NCBI RefSeq assembly: GCF_001659605.2
Contig: NC_035164.2
Span: 24,896,665-24,960,664, forward strand
Direction of reading: 5' to 3'
Length of the DNA: 64,000 nucleotides
Source of the DNA: Manihot esculenta
Lineage: Eukaryota > Streptophyta > Magnoliopsida > Malpighiales > Euphorbiaceae
Numbering within the stretch: position 1 is the stretch's first letter; the number at the start of each line of letters is the position of its first letter. The translations under genes were made by a program, and so were the position numbers. The notes under the pieces are model-generated. The model made no database searches. It was not told the DNA's origin and saw only the letters and a list, made by a program, of their open reading frames with translations. Shown one piece after another: positions 1 to 12,200 of this stretch.

Positions 1-370
1 AAATTATTACAATTTAATTAATATTAAATATTTATTTATTAATATTTAATTTCATATAAAATAAATGAATAATAACATTGCAAAATTTTAATATTTCGTC
101 GGTCTCATTTTTTTTATTTATTTTTTTTATCATTTCAAAATTATTATTATTTTTAAATATAATAATATATAAATTGGATATTATAATTTTATTTTTAAAA
201 ATCTATCAAAATATATCTTAATATTTAATAAAATCTAATATATTTAAGATGATATAATTGAAAAATTAATAAAAAATTATATTAAATATGTGTAAAAAAG
301 TAAAAGGGATAAAAATTATAAAATGGATGGAGTAATATTTAAGAAATAAAAATTTATATTTAATAATAAA
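1..370. other. AT-rich intergenic DNA, nothing recognised
   Basis: Very AT-rich sequence with short A/T runs. I see no open frame with protein-like composition, no RNA gene and no clean repeat boundary. Confidence 0.6.
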
Positions 371-2036
371 ATAAAAAGGAATTTATATCCAAAGGCAATG
401 AAGGTTGAGCGGGTGAGGATCCCGAGCCTAACTGGAGTTGGCTCTGTCTAGATAAAATGACACTCCTCACTGTCTCGTTGATGTTTATCTTTTGGGACGT
501 AGCCATCGTCTGAAGAAAGTCCAAAGCTTCTTCCTCGCTCTTCTATGGCTGGACCTTATCCTTTATCAACTCCACATATACATTCTAACTCGTTACAAGG
601 GCCGAAACCCCAGACACCAGGTGGTAGAGAATGAAAAATTTATTTTTTCAGCATTTCAAAGATGAATGGATCCGGTTGAAGAGCATCTAACATTTTCTTC
701 AGCTAAAGAACCAGAACTCCTCATTTTTTCGAGTATCCAAATGGTACAATTGGGAGAAAAACATGACGCTCAGCTCTATATTATTCTTAAAAAAAACAAA
801 CCGGAAGGCTACTAAAATCCTCAAGTTGTTGGGGTGCAGCTGGGTGACCGACAACTTATGAAATCGAAGGACCTTAGTAAAAATTGGGTGTATGGGGAAC
901 CGAAGACTCGCCTTCGATTGCTCTTCGTAGACCATGATAGTATCCTCTGTAGGGATTTGGTCATCTACACAAACGCTCGGAGATAGAGCGAAGACACAGA
1001 AGATTTTTCGATAGATGTGGTATTTGTCGTGAAAGCATTCTATATCTTTCTCTGTTAGTATGGAAGGGATGCTGCTGATGAGGCTGCCTTCACTTTCATG
1101 GACCATTCTCAGTGGAATAATAGGAGCTGGAGCGTGGATGGAGTCATCTTTGAAGGAGCTTGAGCAGAACTTTCACCGGAAGAAAAAGAAGAAGATAAAG
1201 TATTCCTATTAATTTTAAAAGGGAAAGAAAACAAGAATTACCTTGAAGTAAGAAAGTGTGAACGAAATAGAGAAATGACCGAGCCTTTTCTAAAGCAAAG
1301 ATATCGGTTGTGAGCAAAAGTGATATTTAAAGGAGAAGAATGGCTCTTAAATGGCAGTTTCGACGACATGATTTAAATGCAGCTTGAGGAATCAGACAAT
1401 CATCATTGAAGAACTAGCGCAGGCAAAGCGACACAAGTGGGGGAGACCAATTTAGATATGCCACGTGTCTAAGATCATGAAGACAACTATCATATTCAAA
1501 TATGAAGAATCAAATACTAGCAGAGGACCTTTGATGTATCACAAAAATTGCCCAAGGTAAATCATGAGCTGTCACCATAAGACAGGACTACGTGGCAAAG
1601 GTCTGATAAGCTGATATGCGATCTCACCCGTGGAAAGGAAGACCTGGATACCAAAACACCCGGTTCTTCATTAAGACTCGCCCTCTCCTGAATAGATTGA
1701 GTTTTCACATAAAGTTATCATTAGCAGATACACCTTAGCAGATTCTCATTACGCCTATAATCGCGGAATCTCTTAGCAATTAGCCGATACTAGCCGAATT
1801 TTTAAGAGATGTAATAATTAACTCAATCTTTTTACTGTACAAAAACTAATGATCGTAGAGATAAAAATATACAATTTTTACACAACTATTCTGAATTTCT
1901 AAATAATTCTTTACATTTGACATTTTTTTCGATTTATTGATTTAAGTGTCAGAGTGGTTGCAATAAGCGTCAACTACCTCACTATCTCTTTTTTGCAGAT
2001 TAATCAATCGTAGTACAACTCCATTCCAGCCACATC

Positions 2037-2037
<1 letters not shown>
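371..2037 (+). mobile_element. Decayed 3' end of a Tat-type Ty3 retrotransposon
   Basis: Base composition becomes balanced at about 371. The block contains an antisense ORF remnant (699-1106, minus strand) followed by a purine tract (AAGTGGGGGAGA, about 1435) and an LTR-like stretch ending in CATCA at 2037. An antisense ORF between pol and the 3' LTR is a known trait of the Tat lineage (Ogre, Grande, RIRE2-like elements), so the fragment is read as the 3' end of a plus-strand element. The sequence near 1941 (GTGTCAGAGTGG followed by a CACTACCTCA-like segment) resembles the U5 end of such LTRs. No gag or pol lies upstream, so the element is truncated, and its 5' limit is only a composition change. 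The LTR start and the target duplication were not found. Confidence 0.5.
699..1106 (-). pseudogene. Antisense ORF remnant of a Tat retrotransposon (putative plant transposon protein)
   Basis: A 135-codon open frame, antisense to the element that carries it. It has the layout of the antisense proteins found in Tat retrotransposons: an N-terminal part rich in acidic and aromatic residues, a central 'RFPIHPIF..VLRFHKLS' segment (about residues 68-84), a 'LHPN..RILVAFRFV' segment (about 90-103), and an aromatic C-terminal 'KNEEFWFFS'. The ORF at 25769-26137 shows the same order of segments (F.FSPFF.EV.RYFDI, TPNAILFMSSFESV, KFYYFAPRGG), which supports a shared family. The biochemical function of these proteins is unknown. 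The frame stops at residue 135, where family members would be expected to continue, so I treat it as a broken fragment. Confidence 0.5.

Positions 2038-2102
<65 letters not shown>
2038..2102. repeat. (AAT)n microsatellite
   Basis: About 21 uninterrupted copies of the trinucleotide ATA/AAT, directly after the LTR-like end of the Tat remnant. Confidence 0.95.
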
Positions 2103-2103
<1 letters not shown>

Positions 2104-5100
2104 TATTATATACAATTTTCAAAAGGAATATTAATTTTTTTATTATATATAGTTATTAATTACATAATTTTTAATTAAAAAATGCATGTGTAACTAATAT
2201 ATAAAAATATATTATATTATTAATATATAATTTACTCATATAATTAACAACTATATAATAGTTAATATTATTAATAATTATTTAATAGTTAAGAGAGAGA
2301 AATATATTTAAATTATATGAATATTTTAATTTATAAAAATAGTTAAATAATATTAAATGTAAAAATAATAATAAAGTGAGCGTGTATATATACACAATAA
2401 ATTAAACTTCTATTAAGTTAAATTTTCAATAACTTATAAATAATTATTTTGGTTATACATTTATTTATGGTGTTTTATTTTGTATTATTTAATAATTTAT
2501 AAAATTAAAATTTAAAAATACTTTAAATAGAATATAGTTTAAAAAATTATATTAAAATTATATGAGATATAAAATATATTATTGAAATTATATAGTAAAA
2601 ATATAATATCACTAAAATTATTAAATATATATATATATAATTATTTTTTTAATATAGTTCCAATTCTATATGATGAGATATAATTTTTAATAAAAAAAAT
2701 AAAGTAGAATTAAAATTAAAATTAAATAATTAAATAAATTTAATTTAATATAATTCGGTTTTTATAACATTAATTTCTTTTCAATTTCAATATAATTTTT
2801 TAATTCGATGAAATCAGAAGAGAATGATATGTATGCAGATATGTTTAATTTTTCATTATAGACCAAAAAAGCTAAATTTTAATTTTTTTTTATCATATAA
2901 GCCCGTCTTTTTACACTAAAATAAGTTCAAACATATTAAAAGATTAATTATTTTAATAATACAATATTATTTTTATAGTTTTTAATAATAAAATACATTA
3001 TTTCTAATATTTCTTTAATTTTTTAGAAAAATTAAATATTAAATTTATAAAAATAATATTTTATTATTAAAAAATTAATAATTTAGTATATTAGAACTTA
3101 TTTAGCCTTTAATGCAAAAATGTAGATTTATTTAAGTAAAATTAGAATTAGAATTATTGTAGGGACGGGTTTGAACTTATTCTATGTTCTGAAAAAGAGA
3201 AAATGGAAATAGGTTCAAATTACCCATATATTCAATGTTATAAAATTCTAAATAAATTCAATTTATTTTTTTTTTCAGCCATATAAAATTTTAATCTTTA
3301 TATTTCAGTTTAAATAAATTAAAATAAACTAAATTATTATTTTTAATAGAATAAATTATACTTTTATCTCAACATTATTTTAGTATAATTAATGAATCGA
3401 TTTCTTTATTTTTAAAATCAAAAAACTCCAACACATACAATCAAAAAACTCCAGAAAAAAAGTTGGTAAAACCCATTTCAGAGCAAGAGTTCACGATCAA
3501 GAATAAATTTTAAGTCGAAAAATCTTGTTTGATTTATTTTTACGCCATATTTAATTTATTTTTAAAATTTAAAAATCTTATATAATCTAATTTAATAGTT
3601 GAAAGGATTTATTTGAAATTAAAAAAATTAAAAAATTCATACAATTTTTTACTTATAATTTAAGAACCAAAATAAAATGTGAATTTTTTTTTCTAAGATA
3701 AAAGAAATTAAAAATGTTAAATTCAGAATCTTTTAGTTCAGTGCAATTATCATAGTACCTATGATGGTGGATATCATGAATTGAAAAATAACATGGAATA
3801 TAGTTGTAGCAAGTAATTCTAGAGTTTTGATTTTCTTGACGTTGGCAAAGAAGGTTGTTATTAAATCTTATGGCAATTAACTTTAAAAATCAAATATTTA
3901 TATATTTTTAAGATTTTATCTAAATATTTTATTTTTAATAATTTAGTTTAAAATTAAAAAATTTGATATACATATTATCTTAATTTGAAATTAGGATTAA
4001 GAAATTTTAAATCATATTTAAAGAAATTATGGTTTTGTGTCTACATGTCACATATAAACAAATCTTCCCAACATATAAATATTAACTAAAAATATTTTAA
4101 TTAATTAAAAAATATATGTAATTTGTTTCTTTTAATTTGTCTCCCCCATATGTCACTCTTTTGTCGGATCTCTTGATTTCCTTCTATTTCAATATATTTT
4201 AAAATTTTAAATATAAAAGCGATTATTTTAGTGAAGGGAGGATAAAAATAATTCGGTTTCAATTACTCATGCCTTTGAAGAAGAGGATCTGCAAAATATG
4301 TGAAGACGGTGAGAAGTTTTTTCGGATGTTTCAGTGGAGATTCTATCTAGCATTTTTTTAGAAAAATTATTAAGGCAAAGAGAAAATAAAAATAGAGGAA
4401 AAATAGGGCATTTTAGAGAGTGTGCATAAGAGTACGAATTGAGAGATTCCCTTTTTGGATTGGTTCTAGAATATATATATACGTTGATCATTTTATCGAT
4501 CTCTAGCTTCAAGTTTCATCAGATCATACGTGGTCACCCCTTTAGCAGGCGGCTTATAAATGCGGTGTTGTTTAATCTATACCCCATCATTTCGTCTGTG
4601 TCACATTAATCTAGCCTGTGATACGCACATTTATGTGCTCGACAAAGTGTCAATGATGTCAAACATTTTTACTGAAAGTTTGTATTTATACTGAGGTCAG
4701 TTTTCTTGGATTGCCAAGACCCGATCGAATTGTGGACGCGTATTCCAATCGTTAAAGACTTATATCTAATATGTTATTACTAGTAAACGGACTCATTGAA
4801 ATTGAACTCAATAGAGAATTGAGCTCAACTCTAACATCGAACCGAGTTTGAGCTCAAGCAAAAACTGAACCTTATGAAGCTAACTTTGCTCATTTCGATT
4901 AGAGCTTGTAAATATTATTTCATTAAGATTTGAAATATTTACTAACAAGTTTGCAAGCTGATCCTTATATATGGGGTTAAATTATTTTATTTTTAAATTT
5001 ATTAACTTTAAATTAAAATTTATTAGAATTGTAAATAAATTAAACCATTTATAAAATATTTAAAATTAAATTTAATAAAAACTCAATTCATTTTGTCTCA

Positions 5101-5909
5101 TTTACTAAACAAATCAAGCCTAAATTTATTGATAGTTCAAATTTAAAATGAATAAAATTTTACTTTCATCACAAATTTTAAAAAGTATTGATAAATTATA
5201 TTAAATTTTTTTAAAAATATGTTAAATGATAAACCTTTCAATACTCTTTTTGTTTGAATTTAATATAAAGAAACATAAATGGGAAAAGTTGATATAAATA
5301 AATATAATAATTTTATAATATGCATATCTTTTTTAAGGATGGAAATCGTTAATAATGCGATATATATTCACGTTTAACATGCAACTATTCATGTACTATT
5401 GTTACAAAATGGTATTTAGGTTCTATACATTAAAATAATATTTTTTTACGATGGATTTTAAATTTGAATTCCGGTACAGAACACCTTTAAAATTGTCCCG
5501 ACAATTAAAAACTATTTTTATTTACATATAGAAATTTATTAATTGTTATCTCCATTTTAAAAAATATCATTATATATATATTTTTAAGATTTTAAAAAAT
5601 TTATTAATTAATCTCTCTGTTAATTTTAATTATTATGTATTGCGAAAAAATATAAAATATTCTCAATAACGAGATTAATTAGTGAATATCTTTATAGACT
5701 TGAGGAATAAATTAATGAATTTTTTCATATCATTAAAAATAAATAGTAAGATATTTAATGAGTAAAATTAATGAAAATAATAATTAGTAAATTTTTAAAA
5801 TTTTAAAATATTTTAATCTATTTTTTAAAATCAAGATATCAAATAATAAATTTTTTCAGGTAATAGAGATTAAATAGTAAATTTAAAAAAGAAATCAGTT
5901 AAGAGCTAC
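2103..5909. other. AT-rich intergenic DNA without recognisable genes
   Basis: Long AT-rich stretch. Short open frames such as 4267-4512 (minus) have no recognisable motif and no exon structure. A short patch near 4795-4930 with repeated GAGCTCAA and GAACCGAG words looks like a decayed relative of the hAT-type element at 5918-6637. Confidence 0.6.
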
Positions 5910-5917
5910 CATCTAAG

Positions 5918-6637
5918 TAGGGTTGTAAACGAACCGAGCCGAGCTTTGAAGAGTTCAAGCTTGGTTCGTTAAAATTTTTTCGAGCTCGAGCCGAATTCGA
6001 GCTTTACTCATATCGAACTCGAGCCGAGTATTAGGAAGCTCAAGTTTGACTCGTTTAGCAAACGAGCTTAGACGAGTCGAGCTTTTATCGAGCTGAGTCG
6101 AGCTTTAATCGAGCTGAATCTCGAATAGTTCACGAGTAATTTAATTTATTTACATGTATAATAAGTTTTAATTTAAAACTAATAAGTTTAAAACTAAAAT
6201 AATTTTAGTTAAATAAGTATATCTACAAATTAGCATGTAAACTTATAAAGATGAGTTTTTAAATCTCAATGATCCAAATATATACAAGTTTAAGAGTGTA
6301 ACTAAACTATATAGAGCTGAATTTTAAAAAATTTAGATTTGGCTCATTAAAGTATATGCAGGATTTGAGTTTATTTCTCTTATGATAGTAATTTCAGTTT
6401 GCTTAACGAGACTGTTCACGAGCCTATTCGCGAGCTTGCTCATGAACTCAGAAACGAGCCGAGCTCACGAGCCTTAATGAGCCGAATACTATGGAGCTCA
6501 AGTTTGGCTCGTTTACCAAACGAGCCTAAAAATTAAGCTCGAGCTTGGCTCGTTTAGAAATCGAGTCGAGCTCGATCGAGTTTTTATCGAATCAAACCTC
6601 GAATAGCTCACGAACGGTTTGATTCATTTACCCCCTA
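5918..6637. mobile_element. Non-autonomous hAT-type element with 8-bp target duplication
   Basis: A 720-bp element flanked by an exact 8-bp duplication, CATCTAAG, at 5910-5917 and 6638-6645. The ends form imperfect terminal inverted repeats: the left end reads TAGGGTTGTAAACGAACCGA and the right end, reverse-complemented, reads TAGGGGGTAAATGAATCAAA. Many internal GAGCTCGAGC and CGAGCCGAG words are arranged in inverted fashion, giving high foldback potential. An 8-bp duplication is typical of the hAT superfamily. No transposase frame is present, so mobility would have depended on a relative elsewhere. Confidence 0.85.
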
Positions 6638-6859
6638 CATCTAAGCAAGCCAATGGAAAACAAAGCCTAAAGGAAGGGTGTATAATAAAATGCTGATTAA
6701 GACAAGATGGTGAGAAGTCATGATTTAATGAAACAATAGGAGCTATTTATCTTGCCAAAGAATAACTCACTTCATATTTCAATATAACTCTTATATGTTG
6801 ACTCTTAATGAATACTCGACTGGCCCTTCAATATGACTCTTAATGAACGAGCTTCAATG

Positions 6860-7520
6860 AGATCTCCTTTTGGATTCAAGTTTTTGACCTGCCTCCCAAC
6901 AATCAACCTCTAGAATGCTTAAGACAATAGGAAATTTTCTCGAAGTGGACTTTGATCTTCTGGATCAATCATCTTTCGATGATTAATGAGGAAAAACCCT
7001 TTGTTATGGAATTCCATAGTGAGAAGCAAGAAGGGGATATTCAATGGGTCTCTCCAAACTACGAAAGACTCCCAGACTTATGCTTCAACTGTAGTACAGT
7101 GGGACATTTCAACAATTTTTGTCCTAATCCTAGAGTTCAATCAAACTTGAGAATAGGGAGAAGAATAGCCTACTGGTCCTCGATAAAAGTTTTGTCACCC
7201 AGATCAAGAATGGTCAGCCAGTCAAACAACCAAGCTCCTGAACAGCCTATGTCTGCTTGTAATAAAGTCTTAACTCTCCCTTTAGAGACCACTCAATGCC
7301 CTCTTCCGATTCTTTCACTCTTACCTCCTTCTGAGCCATAATCATCTTTTACAGAATCTCAACGTTCCTATGGGCCTCTCGCTCTCCTCTCTTATGACAC
7401 ACAAGAAAGAAAAATTCTGGGAATAAATATCTAGGATTCGATGGCTTAAAGCAGGGGACAAGAATACTTTCCTTTTTCATACCAAAGTTTATGAATGTGT
7501 GAAACGGAGCTTCTTGTAAT
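6860..7520 (+). pseudogene. LINE (L1-type) remnant: ORF1 zinc-knuckle piece joined to an ORF2 piece
   Basis: The open frame at 6952-7341 carries a CCHC knuckle (CFNCSTVGHFNNFC, about residues 44-57) preceded by 'YERLPDL'. This arrangement is typical of the DUF4283/zf-CCHC_4 ORF1 proteins of plant L1 elements. Upstream, about 6880-6960, other frames encode 'FDLPPNNQPLECL', like the end of DUF4283. Downstream, about 7434-7516, another frame reads 'RIRWLKAGDKNT' and 'FHTKVYECVKR', which matches the segment between endonuclease and reverse transcriptase in L1 ORF2. The endonuclease is missing between the two pieces and the frames are broken, so this is a dead, internally deleted copy. No poly-A tail or target duplication was identified. 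Confidence 0.7.
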
Positions 7521-7849
7521 AGACGATACGCCACACGTTGAAGAGAATTGCTTATGACGGACAGTCAATGGCATGTAGGCAATGGATTTCATATTTTTTG
7601 TAAAGAGGAATAGTAGGTATTGGATCTTTTTCCTAACAGACCATCATTGATTCCTAACCATCACAGGGAAATTGTTAAGAGTTAGTCAGCTTTTAAATTC
7701 GGTTACCAAGAGTTAAGACATACCGACTCTACGAGCTAAATTTGCATCTAAAGATATTGAGCATATTTTAGCAATCCCTTTAAGCTTAGAGACCTCTGGC
7801 AGATCCTATAATTTAGCACCTTGATACACGGAGAGTATACTAAGTTAAA

Positions 7850-8560
7850 AAGGTGATTAATACTTATTTAAATTGAAAAAATTAATCGAATCAAATTAAA
7901 TCGATTAAATTTAAAAATTCAGTCTGTTTGTTTTTAAAAAAAATTAATTTGATTCAATTTAAAATATATGATAAATTACTTTTTTTTTGGTTCAATTTAA
8001 TTTTAGAAGTGATAATTTGATAAAATCAAACCGATATTAATATTAATAACAATAAATATTACAAGAATTCTTACTCATCTTAATAGTTAGTTTTTACCTA
8101 GTTCTCTTAGCCATCATTCGTTTCTTGCATTTAATCTCAACCATCCATTGTAGCAGTACCTTTGCTCGTTGCAGCATGCGTGATAGAACCTCGCTCACTG
8201 GAGTAGTCTAGAAGCACCTTAGGTGAGCGATTTTTTTTTTTTTTCTTTTAATTTTTATATAATATTGTTTTATTTCAATGACTGATTTTATATTAATTGA
8301 TTGTGATTTTGCATTAGTGGAGTTTGTTTATAAATTTTTTATTAATAGACATTTGTCTATACAGTTGTACTTTTAATTGAAATTTGATGGTGAATATTTT
8401 TTTTATCATTGTAATTTGCAGTGTATACGACTCTTATCATTTGAAGAAATTTTCAGATTTGAAGTAAATTGAATTTTTGAACCGAATTAAACTGATTTAT
8501 TACAGTTCGATTCATTTTGATTGTATTAATTATTCGTTGGGTTCTGTTTTTCTATTTCTT
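7850..8560. repeat. Possible decayed MITE-like repeat
   Basis: Words such as AATCGAATCAAATTAAATCG near 7890 and GAACCGAATTAAACTGATTT near 8480 occur near the two ends, in partly inverted arrangement, as in many plant foldback elements. No exact terminal repeat or target duplication was found. The segment contains no coding frame. Confidence 0.25.
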
Positions 8561-8949
8561 TTTTTTTTTTTTTTTCTGAATGATGCTGATTAATTGTCAA
8601 AGCATTATATCTGATTCCTGGGCATTTGCATCATATCGGATTCTTTTCTTAAATTGAATAACGTCACTGTAAACACTTAATTTTTAAAAGTCGATAATTT
8701 CATTTACGACTCTCTTTAAGTTCACACTAAAATTGCCACAGTATTGAACAAAAATATTTCCCGTAAAATACCATCTCCCCATCTAGGATTTATGCTTCCA
8801 CAAGAGAACTCGAGCAATTGATAAAGAAAATGACTGCAGGATTCCTAGAAAAGGAATGAAAGAGCATGAAACATAAGTCTGAAGAAAGTGATGTGAAAAG
8901 AGTGAATACAGCATCAATATTTTATCAAGCAACAAGAAATAATAAAGAC

Positions 8950-9034
8950 TTGTTTGGCAATATTAACTATTTTAATGGCTATTAACTGTTTTAACAGCTA
9001 ATAGCTATTAGTTTTAAAATTACTGCCGAACAAA
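8950..9034. mobile_element. Possible short MITE
   Basis: A short foldback unit. The left end reads TTGTTTGGCAAT and the right end, reverse-complemented, reads TTGTTCGGCAGT (10 of 12 match). An inner inverted pair (GGCTATTAACTG with AGCTAATAGCTA) supports a hairpin. The flanking duplication is not clean. Confidence 0.35.
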
Positions 9035-9296
9035 ATTAAAGAACAAACAGCAAGAGTGAAGGAACGAACGCAAATTTCATATTATTTCATCATGTCATCT
9101 AACCAAATGAGAGAAACTCCACAACTTGACATCATTTGGCTTCTATGAAGGAAATTATCTTTAATTTTCATCAATATGAAAAATTATGACTATAACTAAT
9201 ATGCTGTCCATGAAAAGGTTTCCAAGCAAATGTATATAATTTGCAATAGCCATTGTCTCCACATGATGCTCTTAAATATACAGCCACATACATGCA

Positions 9297-12200
9297 TTAA
9301 TAAATAAATGGAATAATTGCAAACCGGTTGCTTGGATAATTATCAAATTTATGAAGATACCACCTGTGTGTTTCTGCTGCCGCAAATACTAGATTTGCCA
9401 CCTGCCATCACACAAAACATAAATATTTAGGCCTTCTAATGACTGAAAGAAAGAACAATTTACAAGTATTTTAAGTGTAAGGATTCAGGAACAAGAAATA
9501 ATACCACAAATGCAAAAAGGAGCCAAATGGTAAGATCTGCTCCTTCACTAGCAAACACCATACCAGCATATATAACCTGTGCACCATTTCCATAACGCAG
9601 GAAAGGCATAATGAGTGAGACTTGGCTTTTTACCACTCACATTCATGGAGAGCAAGTTATCAAATGTCCTTGCATAAGAGACAAAGACTTACAATCTCAG
9701 CCAGATAGTGGGGAGATGAAACAATGTCGAACCAATCACCACAAGGGATCACATATTCATCATTTCTTCTTCCATGTTTCCGTAGTGAGCCCTGATCAAC
9801 AGTGAGATAGTGAATGCGAGGATTTTTCAGTAGGCATTTTGCATCAGTTTCATCTCCATCGTTTTACACATGAGATTAACACAGATAAATGAACAAGTAT
9901 GACATGGCTCACAGAATGATTTCACCCCGTTTTGTTTTGATACAAATTCATTCTTAATATATGGAGATCATTAAGAGAAAAGAGAATAAAGAAATGTTAA
10001 GTGCCTATATCATACATCTATGCGTGCATATGTGCATCTTCTCCAATCTCTTCCGGCTTACCCATTATGGCTATCCAGTTGAAGCATCGAAGACAATTGA
10101 AAAATGGAAAGGCTGAGAAAAACTAGTGCCACAATTCATCAAGAGTAATAAATTGTACTATTTTCAAGATGCAACTACATTTCATCTTAAAGCTGAAAAA
10201 ATTTACTGAATATGATATCAATGACTAAGGTACACATCCATGTGATCATTAAGATACCCATTCATTCATAGGTAATCTTAGATCACCATAAGTATAAACA
10301 AGATGTAATAACTTCAGAGAAAGTTGATTTTCCATCTAAAATAATTTTCACCTTGACGCTTGACTTCATTTTATTGAAAAATCAATCATTGTGCAAAATC
10401 TTTTGCGTCAACCATTCTATTGGAAATATATTTCTATATTTCAACATTTATCATCTATAAGATGATTTTCCTCAAAGATTTAAATTAAAACCACTTGGCT
10501 TAATATCATCTATATTTACTAAACTTGTTATAAATATATTCACTAAACTTCCATTTGTATTGAAAAATTCCCATAACTTTAATTTTATTTCAATAAGGTT
10601 GCAGCTACAAAATTTTTGTAGTTAGCAAGTTTGTTTTGTGTTGATCAAGTAAGGGAGAATAATCCCTATGGCCTAGTTTCAATCATAAAACTAGGTGAAA
10701 AAGACTTGGTTCTCTTATCAAAATCTTGCTAAAATGATACCAAAATCTAGCGATAGTAACCTTACTGAAACAGAAATAAGTGATTTTGCACATATGGATT
10801 AGTTTAATAATTGTGCTGAATTAGTTAACAACTGTAGGTGAAAGTAAACCTATTGTTTTCTATGGATAAGCAGAAGAATGAAGACAACAACAGCCTTTTC
10901 TAATTCACAATTAACTCATGGCAAGAAAATTCTTACTCATATTACATGTATACACATCCTCGGCCACAAGATAGAGCCCTGTCTATATGAGTGGTTGTGT
11001 GTATAAAACAGTATATGCAAGAAAAATCCACAAAGTCTAGAATCTAGAATCTCACCGAGGTTATAGAAGAATAACAAGATATTTAGTTAGAAAAGAAAAA
11101 ACTGAGAACTTTTTATGAGAAGCAATTAAACATTGTCAATCCAAAAATTTGCATTCAATGGGGAGGTATCGTGAAATTGTGATACTCACAAGAATTGCAT
11201 GGCAACGAAGCTGATGAATCCAACCAAAAAAGAATATAGCAGCACCAAACCACTGGCACCAGCCAAGCTTCATAAGAGGATTCACAAAGTCCCACCAATC
11301 AAATTCAGTGGCTCGCATTGAGCCCTTGCCTTTAAAAATGAACCGAGTAACTTCATTCGCACTAAATATAAATGCATCAGCTACACAAGCACTACTAAGC
11401 GACAAAGGTGCTGCTACGTAGAAGCTGAAATCAAGAAGAAGTCTAAGAATTAGTGGAATGTCTGACATGTTCCCACGGACAACAAATTCATGATAAAGAG
11501 ACAATTTGCACAAGTTCTTCAATATCAAACAGAAAAATGGTTTATAATGTTCATTAATGGAGGTGTGTAGCATATGTAAGAGGTTGACATGAATATAGTT
11601 ATTAAAGCTCCAAAGAGCACCAATGCGCTTGCCCTTGAGCGAGCTGAGGCACAAAAAAGAATCATAAAATAAAAAGTATATGCACTATAAATTTAAGTAA
11701 TATAATATTTATTACATACAGAAATATAGGTAAAATATTATTTATTCATTACTTATTTTTATTTTATTGCACTACTACTATAACCAATATAGGTAAAATA
11801 TTATTTATGCATTACTTATTTTATTTTATTGCACTACTACTATAACCATTGTTAATTAAATTACATATACGAGTGAAAATTATTTATTGAAGTGAATTAT
11901 AATGTTATTTTTTATCAAATATTATATTAAACTAACAATTTTAATTTTCTATTGTTCAATCTACTATATATTTTAATTTATCAATACTGAAAATAATTTA
12001 ATATTAGATATATTAGAATATTATTAATAAGATAAAACAAAAAACCTACACAGCAGAAAAAGAAAAAGAAAATAGCACACAGTAAAGCTACTCAACAGGA
12101 AAAACAAAAGAACAAAAACTGCCACGAAAAGAAGCAAGATCACGTCTTCAGTAAGATTCAGAAAAAACCCAACCATATCACGTCTTCAAGAAGCAGAAAG

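Noticed and set aside
9611..9805. Plus-strand frame of 64 codons
   Set aside because: It is the opposite strand of exon 4 of the polyprenol reductase gene and its flanks.
11136..11654. A 172-codon minus-strand frame taken as one protein
   Set aside because: Only 11190-11424 is exon sequence. The ends read through intron DNA on both sides of clear splice sites.
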